This document shows, piece after piece, positions 17,539 to 26,393 of a stretch of DNA of 64,000 nt (position 1 is its first letter; each line of letters begins with the position of its first letter). The notes beneath the pieces are model-generated. The model saw only the letters and a list, made by a program, of their open reading frames with translations. It ran no database searches and was not told where the DNA came from. Where the stretch lies: positions 1,178,001 to 1,242,000 of the forward strand of contig NZ_PPED02000001.1 of the NCBI RefSeq assembly GCF_002899825.2. Direction: 5' to 3'. Position numbers and translations under genes: made by a program. This DNA comes from Chryseobacterium phosphatilyticum (lineage in GTDB: Bacteria; Bacteroidota; Bacteroidia; Flavobacteriales; Weeksellaceae).

Positions 17539-20376
17539 CTAGAAGTTTACGTTTACACCAAATACAAAAGATCTTAAAGTAGGATAAGCATTGAGCTCTA
17601 CCCCTGCCATTTTATAAGGATCACCTTCTGTTTTTGAATCAGCCGGATCATATCCTGACAATTCTGTTGTGAATCCCGAATACTTTTGCCATACCAGAGG
17701 ATTTATTGCACTTACATAAAACTTTACAGATTTTACGTAATCTACTACATTTTTGATCGTATATCCGATTGATATATTATTAATTCTGAAGTAATCTCCA
17801 TCTTCAAGGTAATACGTTGAGGCCAATGGATTGTCGGTTGCTGGTTTCGGATTCGTTCCATTTGGGTTGGAAGAAGTCCAGTAATCCTGCGCTACTGAAG
17901 ATTCAATATTTACATTATTACTTCTCTGTGCTTTTTTACCATTATAAACACTAAATCCAAACGCTCCGTAACCATTGGCTGCAAAATCCCAGTTTTTATA
18001 ACTTACAGAAACATTTAGTCCCAACATTGATTTTGGAATATAAGAGTTAAAATATTTTCTATCTCCTGCATCTGCACGTCCTGTAACACCATTTCCATTA
18101 AGATCTTTATACTTCATATTTCCATTAGCATCCAACCCGTCATATTCCCACAGATAGAAACTTCCCAAAGCATGTCCTACTGTTGAACCGTTGAATAGTT
18201 TCACCCATTCTCCGTTTCCTAAGCTCCCACCACTTAACTGGGCAATATTTTTCTGAGTATCAACTCTGGTAAGGGTATTTTGGTTGTAAGAATAGTTAGC
18301 TCCTAAAGAGTATGACCAGTCTTCTCCTACTTTGTCTGCCCAGTTTAATGAAAATTCAAGACCTCTGTTTCTTACTGCTCCTACATGAGAATAATAGGTT
18401 TCAGACTGTCCTGAAGTCATATAGTTGGTGATTCCCAGGATAAGGTTAGTTGTTTCTCTGTTATACGCATCAATACTACCTGTCAATCTTTTATTGAACA
18501 ATCCGAAGTCTAAACCTAAAGATGTCTCTTCAGTCACCTCCCAGCCCAATACAGGGTCATACCCTTTATTTACAGTAATTCCATTACTTACAGGATTAGC
18601 ATTTCCAAATCCATAATTGTAATTGGTACCCGAGTTTAAAGGAAGATAGTTCAAAGGAACTCTTTGATTTCCTAATTTACCCCATCCTCCTCTCAGTTTT
18701 AAAAGATCAAAAAAGCCATCTTTCATGAAGTCTTCTTCAGTAATAACCCATCCTGCTCCAAACGATGGGAAAGTTCCCCACTTTTGTCCGGCAGCAAATT
18801 GTGAAGAACCATCACGTCTTATTGTTGCACTTAATAAATAACGATTCATCAATTTATATTGTGCTCTTGCAAAATAAGAAACTGTTGTATTTCTGTCAAA
18901 TTTTGTAGAATTGAGACTCTGAATATTGTTTATATAATTGGTATCTTTAATATTCCAATAGTTCTGATCATTCAGTAATAAGTTTTTCCTCTTCACGATA
19001 AGCTGATCAATTCCATTTCGGACAGTAGTTTCAGTACCAATAGTCGCTTCAATATCATGGACTCCAAATTTCTTATTATATGTTAAGTAATTCGTTAAAG
19101 ACCAGTTATAATAATCTTCTCTGACATTTTCCAGAGTATTCTTTGGATTACTGTTAGAAAAACCGCTTGCCACTCTTGTAGGATCTGCCGCAAGCCAGAT
19201 TGCTACTTCATCTTTAAAGTTATAAGATTTATAATTGCTATACTCACCATTAAATTGAGAAGTAAACTTCAATCCTTTAATGATGTCGATATCTAGTTTT
19301 AATCCTCCTTGTAACAGCGTACTCTTATTTTGTTCATTATTCAGCAAAAGCTGGCTTACGGGATTCGTTACATCATTAAACTTGTAACCTGTATAATCAA
19401 CTATACCTGTAGTCTGATTCACATATGGCATTCCAAATTGTCCTGAAGCATAATATACAGGAACCATTGGAGATTGTTTGTAAGCAGTTGTGAATGCATT
19501 AAAAGGTTTAGGAGTTGCTTTAGTAAAAGCAACACTTATATTTTGAGATAGTGTAATCCCTTTTGCAATCTTGAATTCATTATTGGATCTGATGGTTGCC
19601 CGGTTATAATCTGTTCCTCTCAGAATGGACTGTTCGTCATAATTACTTAAACTGAAGAAGTACTTGACAGCTTCAGAAGAACCGGAAACAGAAAGATTAT
19701 GCTGATTATAGACTCCTGTTCTCGTAATTTCCTTAAACCAATCTGTATTAACCGGTTGGTCAGTAGAGAATCTATTTTGATTCAGTGCAATATTGTTATA
19801 TGCGGCAAATTCTGATGCATTGGCCATCTTAACTGTTTTCAAAGGTGTTCTTATTCCTACTAACCCATCATAAGTAACACTTAATTTTCCTTTTCCGGAT
19901 TTTGTAGTAATAATAATTACCCCATTCGCAGCTCTATTTCCATAGATAGCTAATGCTGCTGCGTCTTTTAAAATATCATAGGTAAGAATATCATTAGAAT
20001 TGATGTTATTGATGTTTTCTAAAAACATTCCATCTACCACATAAAGTGGTGTTCGACCTCCTGTTACAGTCCCAAGCCCCCTGATCATCACTGAAGGGGT
20101 AGACCCCGGAACATCAGAAGCTGTAATCTGTACCCCTGCTGCTTTTCCCTGAATAGCCTGTGAAGCATTTAATACCTTTGTTTTGGTAACTTCTTCTGCA
20201 CTGATGGAGCTGATGGAGGTGGTATTGTCAACTTTCTTACGACTCCCGTATCCGATCATGACTACTTCGTCAATTTTCTGAACTTTAGCAGAGTCTGATG
20301 TAACCTGCGCATCCACGTTCATTCCGAAATACAATACGGCGATGAGACAAGAATACTTTAAATTACTTTGTTTCAT
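17539..20376 (-). CDS. SusC/RagA-family TonB-linked outer membrane protein
   Basis: The 945-residue TonB-dependent transporter has a signal peptide ending VDA. The TonB-box-like DEVVMIGYGSRKK lies near residue 36. A plug contains ASQAIQGKAAGVQIT, VMIRGLGTV, PLYVVDGMFLE and ILKDAAALAIYGNRAANGVIIITTKSGKG. A long beta-barrel ends with a C-terminal aromatic (VNVNF). It lacks the N-terminal carboxypeptidase-regulatory-like domain found in many SusC proteins; the TonB box follows almost directly after the signal peptide. It forms the import complex with the downstream SusD. No ECF sigma/anti-sigma pair or hybrid two-component sensor is adjacent, so its regulator must lie elsewhere. Confidence 0.95.
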   Translation of the reverse strand: MKQSNLKYSCLIAVLYFGMNVDAQVTSDSAKVQKIDEVVMIGYGSRKKVDNTTSISSISAEEVTKTKVLNASQAIQGKAAGVQITASDVPGSTPSVMIRGLGTVTGGRTPLYVVDGMFLENINNINSNDILTYDILKDAAALAIYGNRAANGVIIITTKSGKGKLSVTYDGLVGIRTPLKTVKMANASEFAAYNNIALNQNRFSTDQPVNTDWFKEITRTGVYNQHNLSVSGSSEAVKYFFSLSNYDEQSILRGTDYNRATIRSNNEFKIAKGITLSQNISVAFTKATPKPFNAFTTAYKQSPMVPVYYASGQFGMPYVNQTTGIVDYTGYKFNDVTNPVSQLLLNNEQNKSTLLQGGLKLDIDIIKGLKFTSQFNGEYSNYKSYNFKDEVAIWLAADPTRVASGFSNSNPKNTLENVREDYYNWSLTNYLTYNKKFGVHDIEATIGTETTVRNGIDQLIVKRKNLLLNDQNYWNIKDTNYINNIQSLNSTKFDRNTTVSYFARAQYKLMNRYLLSATIRRDGSSQFAAGQKWGTFPSFGAGWVITEEDFMKDGFFDLLKLRGGWGKLGNQRVPLNYLPLNSGTNYNYGFGNANPVSNGITVNKGYDPVLGWEVTEETSLGLDFGLFNKRLTGSIDAYNRETTNLILGITNYMTSGQSETYYSHVGAVRNRGLEFSLNWADKVGEDWSYSLGANYSYNQNTLTRVDTQKNIAQLSGGSLGNGEWVKLFNGSTVGHALGSFYLWEYDGLDANGNMKYKDLNGNGVTGRADAGDRKYFNSYIPKSMLGLNVSVSYKNWDFAANGYGAFGFSVYNGKKAQRSNNVNIESSVAQDYWTSSNPNGTNPKPATDNPLASTYYLEDGDYFRINNISIGYTIKNVVDYVKSVKFYVSAINPLVWQKYSGFTTELSGYDPADSKTEGDPYKMAGVELNAYPTLRSFVFGVNVNF

Positions 20377-20661
20377 ATAGTTTCAATTTTATTCGTACAA
20401 TCAAATTCAGTAAATGTCCTGTTTCAAAGAAAATCAATTTCTCAAAAAAAGACATTAGCCAAAAATATAAAAAAAAATCAACCATGTTAAAACATCTTAA
20501 AAATTTAAAAAGAATCAGTATTTAATACACAAAACATGAATAACAACTAAATTTTATGAATTTATATTGAATAATTCCACCATTTAATCACTATATCATT
20601 AACAACAAAAGGTTATTATCAGTGAAAAAAATCACCAAATACAGCTTCTACATTTAATATT
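20377..20661. other. Divergent intergenic region between susC and DUF4197 genes
   Basis: No gene is seen. On the minus strand a TATTTTTG (20467-20460) fits the Bacteroidota -7 element for the sus operon, giving a leader of about 75 bases, but no good -33 TTG was found. The rest is A+T-rich without clear repeats. Confidence 0.45.
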
Positions 20662-20691
20662 TTGTTAAATAAAGAATAGTATTTACCTTTG
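20662..20691 (+). promoter_or_regulatory. Promoter of the DUF4197 gene
   Basis: TTG (20662-20664), a 19-base spacer, and TACCTTTG (20684-20691) match the Bacteroidota housekeeping consensus TTG/TAnnTTTG exactly. Transcription would begin near 20698. An in-frame TTG at 20689 would lie inside the promoter, so the true start codon is the ATG at 20725. Confidence 0.8.
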
Positions 20692-20724
20692 GTGCAGTTT
20701 TTGAAAAAAGGAATAAAAAGATCA

Positions 20725-21396
20725 ATGAAAAAATATATCGTTGCAGCCGCGCTCATTATTGGGACCGGTGCAGTTATTACTACTACCGTACAATCATGTA
20801 CCACCCTGGCAACTTCAGACATGGGACTTTCCATTATCAAAAGAATGCTGCTCAACGGTATTGACAAAGGAATGGGTATCTATACCAATAAAGAAGCTTT
20901 CTTACAAAATAATATGGTAGACAAAGCACTCCCAAAACAGCTTAGAGAAATCAACTCTATGCTGGAAAAGGTTGCTCCTTCTCTGGTTGCCAAAGAAAGA
21001 GATTTTATTGCACAGGCAGCAGCATATACCGTGAATACTTCAAGACCTATCCTGCAAGGTGCTGTGAACAGCTTAAATGCTCAGGATGTGACAAGAATTA
21101 TCCAGGGAACTACTGCTACCCAGATCCTGAAAGAAAAAACATCCCAACAATTGATAGCAGCGATCGCTCCTAAGGTAGATGAGAAATTAAATGAATACGG
21201 AATTGTAAAAACAATCAATACGGCTTTATCAGGAAGTAATTTTTTAGGAAGTCTTTTGGGGGGAAATACCAATACTGTAAACGCCGGCGGATTGAGCCAA
21301 CTGGCTTCTGAGCAACTCGTAAGCGGATTGTTCAATATTATCGAAGATTACGAACACCAGAACTCCAAATCGCTGTTGGGGCCATTTGGAAAATAG
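20725..21396 (+). CDS. DUF4197 family lipoprotein
   Basis: The 223-residue protein has a lipobox-like leader (TTTVQSCTTL, Cys near residue 25). The rest is a helical domain of the DUF4197 type with GIDKGMGIYTNKEAF near residue 50, PKQLREINSMLEK, and a C-terminal SEQLVSGLFNIIEDYE. The start is fixed by the promoter at 20662-20691. DUF4197 proteins are periplasmic and of unknown function. The DUF493 gene follows after 40 bases on the same strand and ends at a strong terminator, so the two form a small operon. Confidence 0.85.
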   Translation: MKKYIVAAALIIGTGAVITTTVQSCTTLATSDMGLSIIKRMLLNGIDKGMGIYTNKEAFLQNNMVDKALPKQLREINSMLEKVAPSLVAKERDFIAQAAAYTVNTSRPILQGAVNSLNAQDVTRIIQGTTATQILKEKTSQQLIAAIAPKVDEKLNEYGIVKTINTALSGSNFLGSLLGGNTNTVNAGGLSQLASEQLVSGLFNIIEDYEHQNSKSLLGPFGK

Positions 21397-21436
21397 GGAT
21401 TTTTTCGTTATATTTATATTATATTATTAACTGCAG

Positions 21437-21742
21437 ATGGATATATTACAAGGAAATCAACACGCAAATCCTGAAGATTTTTATAAATCTTTAAAGGAAA
21501 AACTGGAGGGTCATCATGACTTTCCTGAGGATTATTTATTTAAATTTATTATTCCTACAGACCAGGCAAAACTTACTGAAATTTACAAAGTTTTTGATGG
21601 GATCAAATTTACATTAGGAAACCGTGAAAGCAAAAATGGAAAATACACTGCCTGCAATATCAATGCATTTGTATTGGATGCCAATCAGGTGGTAACTATT
21701 TATAAAGAAGTAGCAAAAATAGAAGGCGTTATTCTATTGTAA
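21437..21742 (+). CDS. DUF493 (YbeD-like) family protein
   Basis: The 101 residues form an ACT-like ferredoxin fold typical of DUF493/YbeD. DDFYKSLKEKL-like residues come near 15, FPEDYLFKFIIPTD near 33, GIKFTLGNRESKNGKYTACN in the middle strand pair, and VVTIYKEVAKIEGVILLL-like residues at the end. In other bacteria YbeD is linked to lipoate metabolism only by gene neighbourhood; here there is no lipoate gene nearby, so no function is assigned. It is the last gene before a bidirectional terminator. Confidence 0.85.
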   Translation: MDILQGNQHANPEDFYKSLKEKLEGHHDFPEDYLFKFIIPTDQAKLTEIYKVFDGIKFTLGNRESKNGKYTACNINAFVLDANQVVTIYKEVAKIEGVILL

Positions 21743-21744
21743 CA

Positions 21745-21777
21745 ATAAAAAGACTGTCAGATGTGACAGTCTTTTTA
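21745..21777. terminator. Bidirectional terminator between DUF493 and GH89 genes
   Basis: AAAAAGACTGTCA (21747-21759) pairs with TGACAGTCTTTTT (21764-21776) across a GATG loop, giving a T-run on both strands. It serves the plus-strand DUF4197-DUF493 operon and the convergent GH89 gene. Confidence 0.9.
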
Positions 21778-21838
21778 TTTTCAGTTCAAAATCTGGTGTA
21801 TTCATTTCATATTGAAAATTTTCGTAAAATAATCAGGC

Positions 21839-23980
21839 CTATTTTAAGATCTCATTCTGAAGCTCTAATAATTGATCTGGCCTCAATTTTACAGGCGGAT
21901 ACATATTTTTTTTCCTTGACCAATTGATTTCCATTTGATAAAACGTCTCCGGTTCAGTAATTTTTCCCTGTATAGCATCCTGAATAAATAAAGCCCAACG
22001 CTGGGTGTAAAGAGAACCCAACAACCCATTCCATTCTTTGTGAGCATAATCCCGCACAGATGTCCCAGATGCATTGTCAGGACCCCAAAAAGTGATCTGT
22101 GTTTTTGCATTATAGATAATATTGGCCTGATCGTCCTTGAATGGTTTACCAAATTCTTCTGCTTGTAGCAACCAACGATTAAGCGTAAAGTATTTACTAT
22201 TTCCTGTCAACTGATCTTGCATATTGATTAGCTGTAAAAAACAGCTTCCTGTCTGTTTTATTTTCTCGGTTTTTTTTTCCTTAATTGATGCTACCAAATT
22301 ATTATACACCTCTTCTCCTTTGTTAGCCAATACCTGTCTGAGAAAATCTATTTTGTCTGTAGAATAAGTTTCTGAATTAACAAATTCATCCTCTGCCTCC
22401 AGAAAAAGTTTCACCGCTTTTTTAAAACGTTCCTGATCATAATTTCTGGTTCGTGTTCCCCAGGAAGAAACCGATTTAATATCGAGCGAAGGACGCGCAC
22501 AATATATACTTTCTGGTGGCCCTTCCTGATATGCTTCAGGACTATTGTAAATAGTTTGTGCAAATTCTTGCCAGGCATTGATAATATTTTTGTTATATTT
22601 TCCATAACGATATTCTGTGTAATACTTTAGCCAATAATCAAGATCAGGCTTTTCATCATACCAGGCTAAATCCAGCATGAGATCATAGGCTACCGGATTA
22701 TTATAAATGCCTTCCGGAATAATGCCCACACCTTTAAGTTTATCACTGTATTCACTATTTTTTATCCTGAAAGGTTCATCAATAAAACGTTGTAACTTTC
22801 CATACATACCACTTTTATCACCAAAATTACTCACATTACACCAAATAAAGTTCGTTCCGTTATATCCTTTCCTTTTTAACCAGTTATCTGTATTTTCCCC
22901 AAACAATTCAATAATTAGGGTATTTTCTTTTTTTAATCCTTTTAATAATTCATCGGAGGGATTATTCTGCCAACCCTGCAGCACCCATGTACTGTTTGGA
23001 AAATTATGAAGCATAACAGACTGAATATCCGTAGCAGCCTCTCTTATACTAATTCCTTCAGCATTTCCACCTTCATGAAAAGGTTCACCGCCAAAAAAAC
23101 GGATAGTATTGCCATACAGCTTTTTCAATTCTCCATAATAAGTATCTGCAATTTTGGTGAAAGTGATAGTTGTAGGATCTAAAATATCCGGTCGTTTAAA
23201 CACAACCCATTTCCCCTGGTCCAATACTTTTGCCGAAGAAATTTTATACTTAAGGGAACGGGGCACCATTCCATAAAACCCTTGCAATATAGGTTCTATT
23301 CCAAGCTCATTCATTCTTCCTAGGATTTTTTTCTGAAGCTCTGCCTGTTGTTTTATTAACTGTATGCTTACGGAACCACCCCAGCCTTCCAAATTTCCCA
23401 TTAGCCACCAAGCAGTATAAGCGGGCCCCGGTATAAAAGCTCGTGCTTCGGAATCCGAATAGCCTAATTGCAACATAGTATTATACCAGATAAGTTCAGT
23501 ACCTACCGGCGCCAACATCAAATTGACCCCATTAAGTGCCATCCAGTCCAATTCCTGTTCCCAGTCTTCCCAGGTATAAAAGCTATACGAATAATTTATA
23601 GTACAGTAATTAAGTGCATATCGATATGTCACAAATGATTTTCTCTTTACCGGAATCTCAACAACTGGTAACCTCTCTAAATTCTCCACATTATTTCCAA
23701 GGTGAGAAATACTTTGATGAGCATATTTTTTTACATACCAATCTAATCCGCGGGAGGCTGCACTTATTGAAGAAGCTAAAATTTTTAGTTTATTATTTTC
23801 AGTTTGAATAATAGATACATCCTGATTATTTTCGAAAGGTATTTTTTGTATGACTATTTTGTTTTTCAGCCAGGGAAAGCGACGGTCAGCTAACTGTTGA
23901 ACGGCTGTAAAATCCTGAGCTTCTATTAACAATGCTAAAAAAACAAAGAAAAATAAAAATATTTTTTTTAATCCTTGCAT
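21839..23980 (-). CDS. GH89 alpha-N-acetylglucosaminidase
   Basis: The 713-residue protein has a signal peptide ending EAQ and the NAGLU architecture: a short N-terminal domain with GLDWYVK near residue 78, then a TIM barrel. TYRYALNYCTINYSYSFYTW lies near 115, LDWMALNGVNLMLAPVGTE near 145, and a C-terminal helical domain follows. FGGEPFHEGG near 300 and the FIWCNVSNFGDKSGMYG region near 385 are expected to supply the catalytic glutamates or neighbours. GH89 enzymes remove terminal alpha-GlcNAc from glycans such as heparan sulfate or mucin O-glycans. The gene stands alone with no sus pair. Confidence 0.92.
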   Translation of the reverse strand: MQGLKKIFLFFFVFLALLIEAQDFTAVQQLADRRFPWLKNKIVIQKIPFENNQDVSIIQTENNKLKILASSISAASRGLDWYVKKYAHQSISHLGNNVENLERLPVVEIPVKRKSFVTYRYALNYCTINYSYSFYTWEDWEQELDWMALNGVNLMLAPVGTELIWYNTMLQLGYSDSEARAFIPGPAYTAWWLMGNLEGWGGSVSIQLIKQQAELQKKILGRMNELGIEPILQGFYGMVPRSLKYKISSAKVLDQGKWVVFKRPDILDPTTITFTKIADTYYGELKKLYGNTIRFFGGEPFHEGGNAEGISIREAATDIQSVMLHNFPNSTWVLQGWQNNPSDELLKGLKKENTLIIELFGENTDNWLKRKGYNGTNFIWCNVSNFGDKSGMYGKLQRFIDEPFRIKNSEYSDKLKGVGIIPEGIYNNPVAYDLMLDLAWYDEKPDLDYWLKYYTEYRYGKYNKNIINAWQEFAQTIYNSPEAYQEGPPESIYCARPSLDIKSVSSWGTRTRNYDQERFKKAVKLFLEAEDEFVNSETYSTDKIDFLRQVLANKGEEVYNNLVASIKEKKTEKIKQTGSCFLQLINMQDQLTGNSKYFTLNRWLLQAEEFGKPFKDDQANIIYNAKTQITFWGPDNASGTSVRDYAHKEWNGLLGSLYTQRWALFIQDAIQGKITEPETFYQMEINWSRKKNMYPPVKLRPDQLLELQNEILK

Positions 23981-24184
23981 AACGGTTATGTTTCAATTGT
24001 AAATAATCTAATATACTAAAGAATATACTCCCTTTAAACAAAAAGAATAATTTCCATAATATCTAAGTATTTAACAAATATCACTATCTAAAGACATACG
24101 AAAAAGAAATTGTTATCTGTATTTTAGAATAATTACTCGAAATGATTTTAAAAAAGTAAGTACTCATTGTAATTTAAGAAAACA

Positions 24185-24222
24185 AAAAACGACCATTCCA
24201 GAAGTTGAAATGGTCGTTTTCT
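24185..24222 (-). terminator. Terminator of the ArsC-like gene
   Basis: AAACGACCATT and AATGGTCGTTT pair across a loop of about ten bases, with T-runs at both ends. The hairpin lies 14 bases past the minus-strand stop at 24236. Confidence 0.8.
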
Positions 24223-24235
24223 TTTAATTTATGTG

Positions 24236-24586
24236 TTACTTTTCAATAAAGAACTTTACATTTTCAATGGGTCTTCCCAGCATTGCTACTGACCCTTTCA
24301 CAATAATAGGTCTTTGTATCAGTGAAGGATTTTCAGACAAAATTTTTATCCACTCTTCTTCAGAATAGTTTTTATCCGAATAGTTTTCCATATACAATTT
24401 ATCAGTCTTACGAATGATATGAAAAACACTTTGATTCAACTTTTTGAGAACAGTTTTAATTTCCAGTATGCTTAAAGGGTCTTCAATAATATTGATGATC
24501 TCAAAAGGCACTCCATTCTCATCAAGATACTCCAGTACTGCATTTGATTTTGAACAGTTTCCGTTATGTAAAACCTTAACTACCAT
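24236..24586 (-). CDS. Arsenate reductase-like (ArsC/Spx fold) protein
   Basis: The 116 residues have the thioredoxin-like ArsC fold, with the active-site Cys in HNGNCSKSNAVLEYL near residue 11. A central FHIIRKTD follows, then QRPIIVKGSVAMLGRP near 90, whose Arg-Pro-Ile matches the ArsC substrate loop. Only one Cys motif is present, so it would rely on glutaredoxin-type partners. No arsenite exporter or ArsR gene is nearby, so it may act as a general redox or Spx-like protein. A TAAATTTG (24626-24619, minus strand) 33 bases upstream could be its -7 element. Confidence 0.85.
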   Translation of the reverse strand: MVVKVLHNGNCSKSNAVLEYLDENGVPFEIINIIEDPLSILEIKTVLKKLNQSVFHIIRKTDKLYMENYSDKNYSEEEWIKILSENPSLIQRPIIVKGSVAMLGRPIENVKFFIEK

Positions 24587-24671
24587 TTTTAATGATTTAG
24601 AAATTATACTTGTATATCCAAATTTACCGAGAAATGAATTGATCTTGTCTTAATCTTCTGATAAATATTTG

Positions 24672-25286
24672 TTAAAACAAGCCATGTAATTCTGCTTCAA
24701 TTTTTTCAAGAATAAGTCCAAAATCTTCAGGTTTTTCCACAAAATCAAGATCATCTACCTCAATTACAAGAAGTTTACCTTCCGTATAATTGGAGATCCA
24801 TTTTTCATATTTCTGGTTTAGCTTTGAAAGATATTCAATGCTGATGGATGCTTCATACTCACGGCCTCTCTTGTAAATTTTCTTTACAAGATTCGGAACG
24901 TCTGATTTAAGATAGATCAATAAATCCGGTGCGGAAACAAAAGATTTCATCAAATCGAAAACCGATGAATAGTTATTAAAATCTCTGTCAGAAAGCAACT
25001 TCATATCATTTAAGTTCTCCGCAAAAATATGGGCATCTTCATAAATAGTACGATCCTGAATAATGTTTTTTCCACTTTCTCTGATTTCTTTTACCTGACG
25101 GAATCTACTTCCCAGGAAATATACCTGCAGGGCAAAACTCCATTTGCTCATATCTGAATAAAAATCCTCCAGATAAGGATTATGGTCTACATCTTCAAAT
25201 TGTGCATCCCATCCGTAATGCTTGGAAAGCATTGTCGTTAAAGTTGTTTTTCCTGCTCCAATGTTTCCTGTAACCGCAATATGCAT
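24672..25286 (-). CDS. Deoxynucleoside kinase
   Basis: The 204-residue protein has a P-loop GNIGAGKTT at residues 7-15 and the dNK signature DRTIYEDAHIFAENL near residue 80. KRGREYE near 138 is the arginine-rich LID, and ISIEYLSKLNQKYEKWI follows. It phosphorylates deoxynucleosides (dAdo/dGuo/dCyd type) in the salvage pathway. The upstream gene of unknown function (25311-26276) ends 24 bases before its start on the same strand, and the pairing suggests an operon. Confidence 0.9.
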   Translation of the reverse strand: MHIAVTGNIGAGKTTLTTMLSKHYGWDAQFEDVDHNPYLEDFYSDMSKWSFALQVYFLGSRFRQVKEIRESGKNIIQDRTIYEDAHIFAENLNDMKLLSDRDFNNYSSVFDLMKSFVSAPDLLIYLKSDVPNLVKKIYKRGREYEASISIEYLSKLNQKYEKWISNYTEGKLLVIEVDDLDFVEKPEDFGLILEKIEAELHGLF

Positions 25287-25310
25287 ATTCTTTTTCCTTG
25301 TATTTACTGA

Positions 25311-26276
25311 TTAATTGATAAGCTTTTCTACAGCCTCAGTCTGAACTTCCGGAATGTCTTCGATCAGTTTTTCTAATGTATTTCCTGAAGACGATTCTTT
25401 CACTTCCGCCCCACTTGGTTTTTCATCAGCTTTTTCCACCGGTTTTTCTGTAGGTTGCTGAGGAATTTCGGGCTGGGATTCCGGTTCATTTGACTGTTTG
25501 TGTTTCTTTACTTTTTCAAGGTTGTAAAGATAGAGTTTGTTCCCGTTGATTTCAAAATAAGAAAGAATGTTTTTATCCACAATTTGTGCTTCCTGATCTT
25601 CAAAAATAGGAGTCATCCCTTTTTCAGGAACATATTTTAAAATTGAATTGTTGGTAATTACCAGAATAGTATCATTTTCTCTTCGGAATCTCTTTCCGTT
25701 ATTCACCGGAGCTTCAAAGAGCTTCTCGAACTTCAGGTTGTAGACTCTGATATGATTTCTTGTCAGAATATAGACTTTAGTTTCATAGACCAGAAGGTCT
25801 GTTAAATCCTCAAAGCTGATATCAAAAGGATAAGAGTTGATGGTGGTATCATTTCTGAAGTTATATTGTATCAATCTTTTGGTACTATCATCCAGAAGCC
25901 ACAGTTGTTGTAAATCTTCCACATAAGCCATTCTGATAAAACCAAATTTTTGTTTAAAATCAATTTTCTGAATTTCATTCATATTCTGATCCACAAACTT
26001 CATTTCCTGAGCATTTTCAGAAAACAAAGGAACATTCAGGGGATTTTGTACCGACTGAACTTTATAGGGAACGGTAAGCATCATTTTCCCGATCTGTTTG
26101 CCCAAAGAATCATATTTGGTAAAGCTGAAATCTTTATTCTTATAGATGTACAGATTTCCATAGTCATCGGCAAGCATATCTTTGGCTTCCTTCAGCTTAA
26201 GGGTATCTAAAGGAAGGATTTTCTGTGCTGAAGACGAACAGAAAATGAAAATACCTATTAAATATATTAATCTCAA
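25311..26276 (-). CDS. Secreted flavobacterial protein, beta-propeller-like, unknown function
   Basis: The 321-residue protein has a signal peptide ending SSAQ. About 220 residues of short repeated beta segments (ADDYGNLYIYKNK, LWLLDDSTKRLIQYN, TKVYILTRNHIRVYN, NKLYLYNLEKV) suggest a propeller-type domain. The tail from about residue 250 is Pro/Glu/Lys-rich (NEPESQPEIPQQ, KPVEKADEKP) and probably disordered. I know no function. It is transcribed just upstream of the deoxynucleoside kinase gene. Confidence 0.65.
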   Translation of the reverse strand: MRLIYLIGIFIFCSSSAQKILPLDTLKLKEAKDMLADDYGNLYIYKNKDFSFTKYDSLGKQIGKMMLTVPYKVQSVQNPLNVPLFSENAQEMKFVDQNMNEIQKIDFKQKFGFIRMAYVEDLQQLWLLDDSTKRLIQYNFRNDTTINSYPFDISFEDLTDLLVYETKVYILTRNHIRVYNLKFEKLFEAPVNNGKRFRRENDTILVITNNSILKYVPEKGMTPIFEDQEAQIVDKNILSYFEINGNKLYLYNLEKVKKHKQSNEPESQPEIPQQPTEKPVEKADEKPSGAEVKESSSGNTLEKLIEDIPEVQTEAVEKLIN

Positions 26277-26340
26277 ATTGTATATTGTTACGTAATAATC
26301 TCCTTCATCAGAACATTGGCAATTTACATACTTTTATTTG

Positions 26341-26371
26341 AAAAATAGCGTTCCCCGGGAACGCTATTTTT
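26341..26371. terminator. Long perfect palindromic terminator
   Basis: Fifteen-base arms AAAAATAGCGTTCCC and GGGAACGCTATTTTT are separated by one base. It lies about 23 bases past the minus-strand stop at 26394 and terminates the glutaminyl cyclotransferase gene. Confidence 0.9.
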
Positions 26372-26393
26372 CATCTATATATTTTCATTAAAT

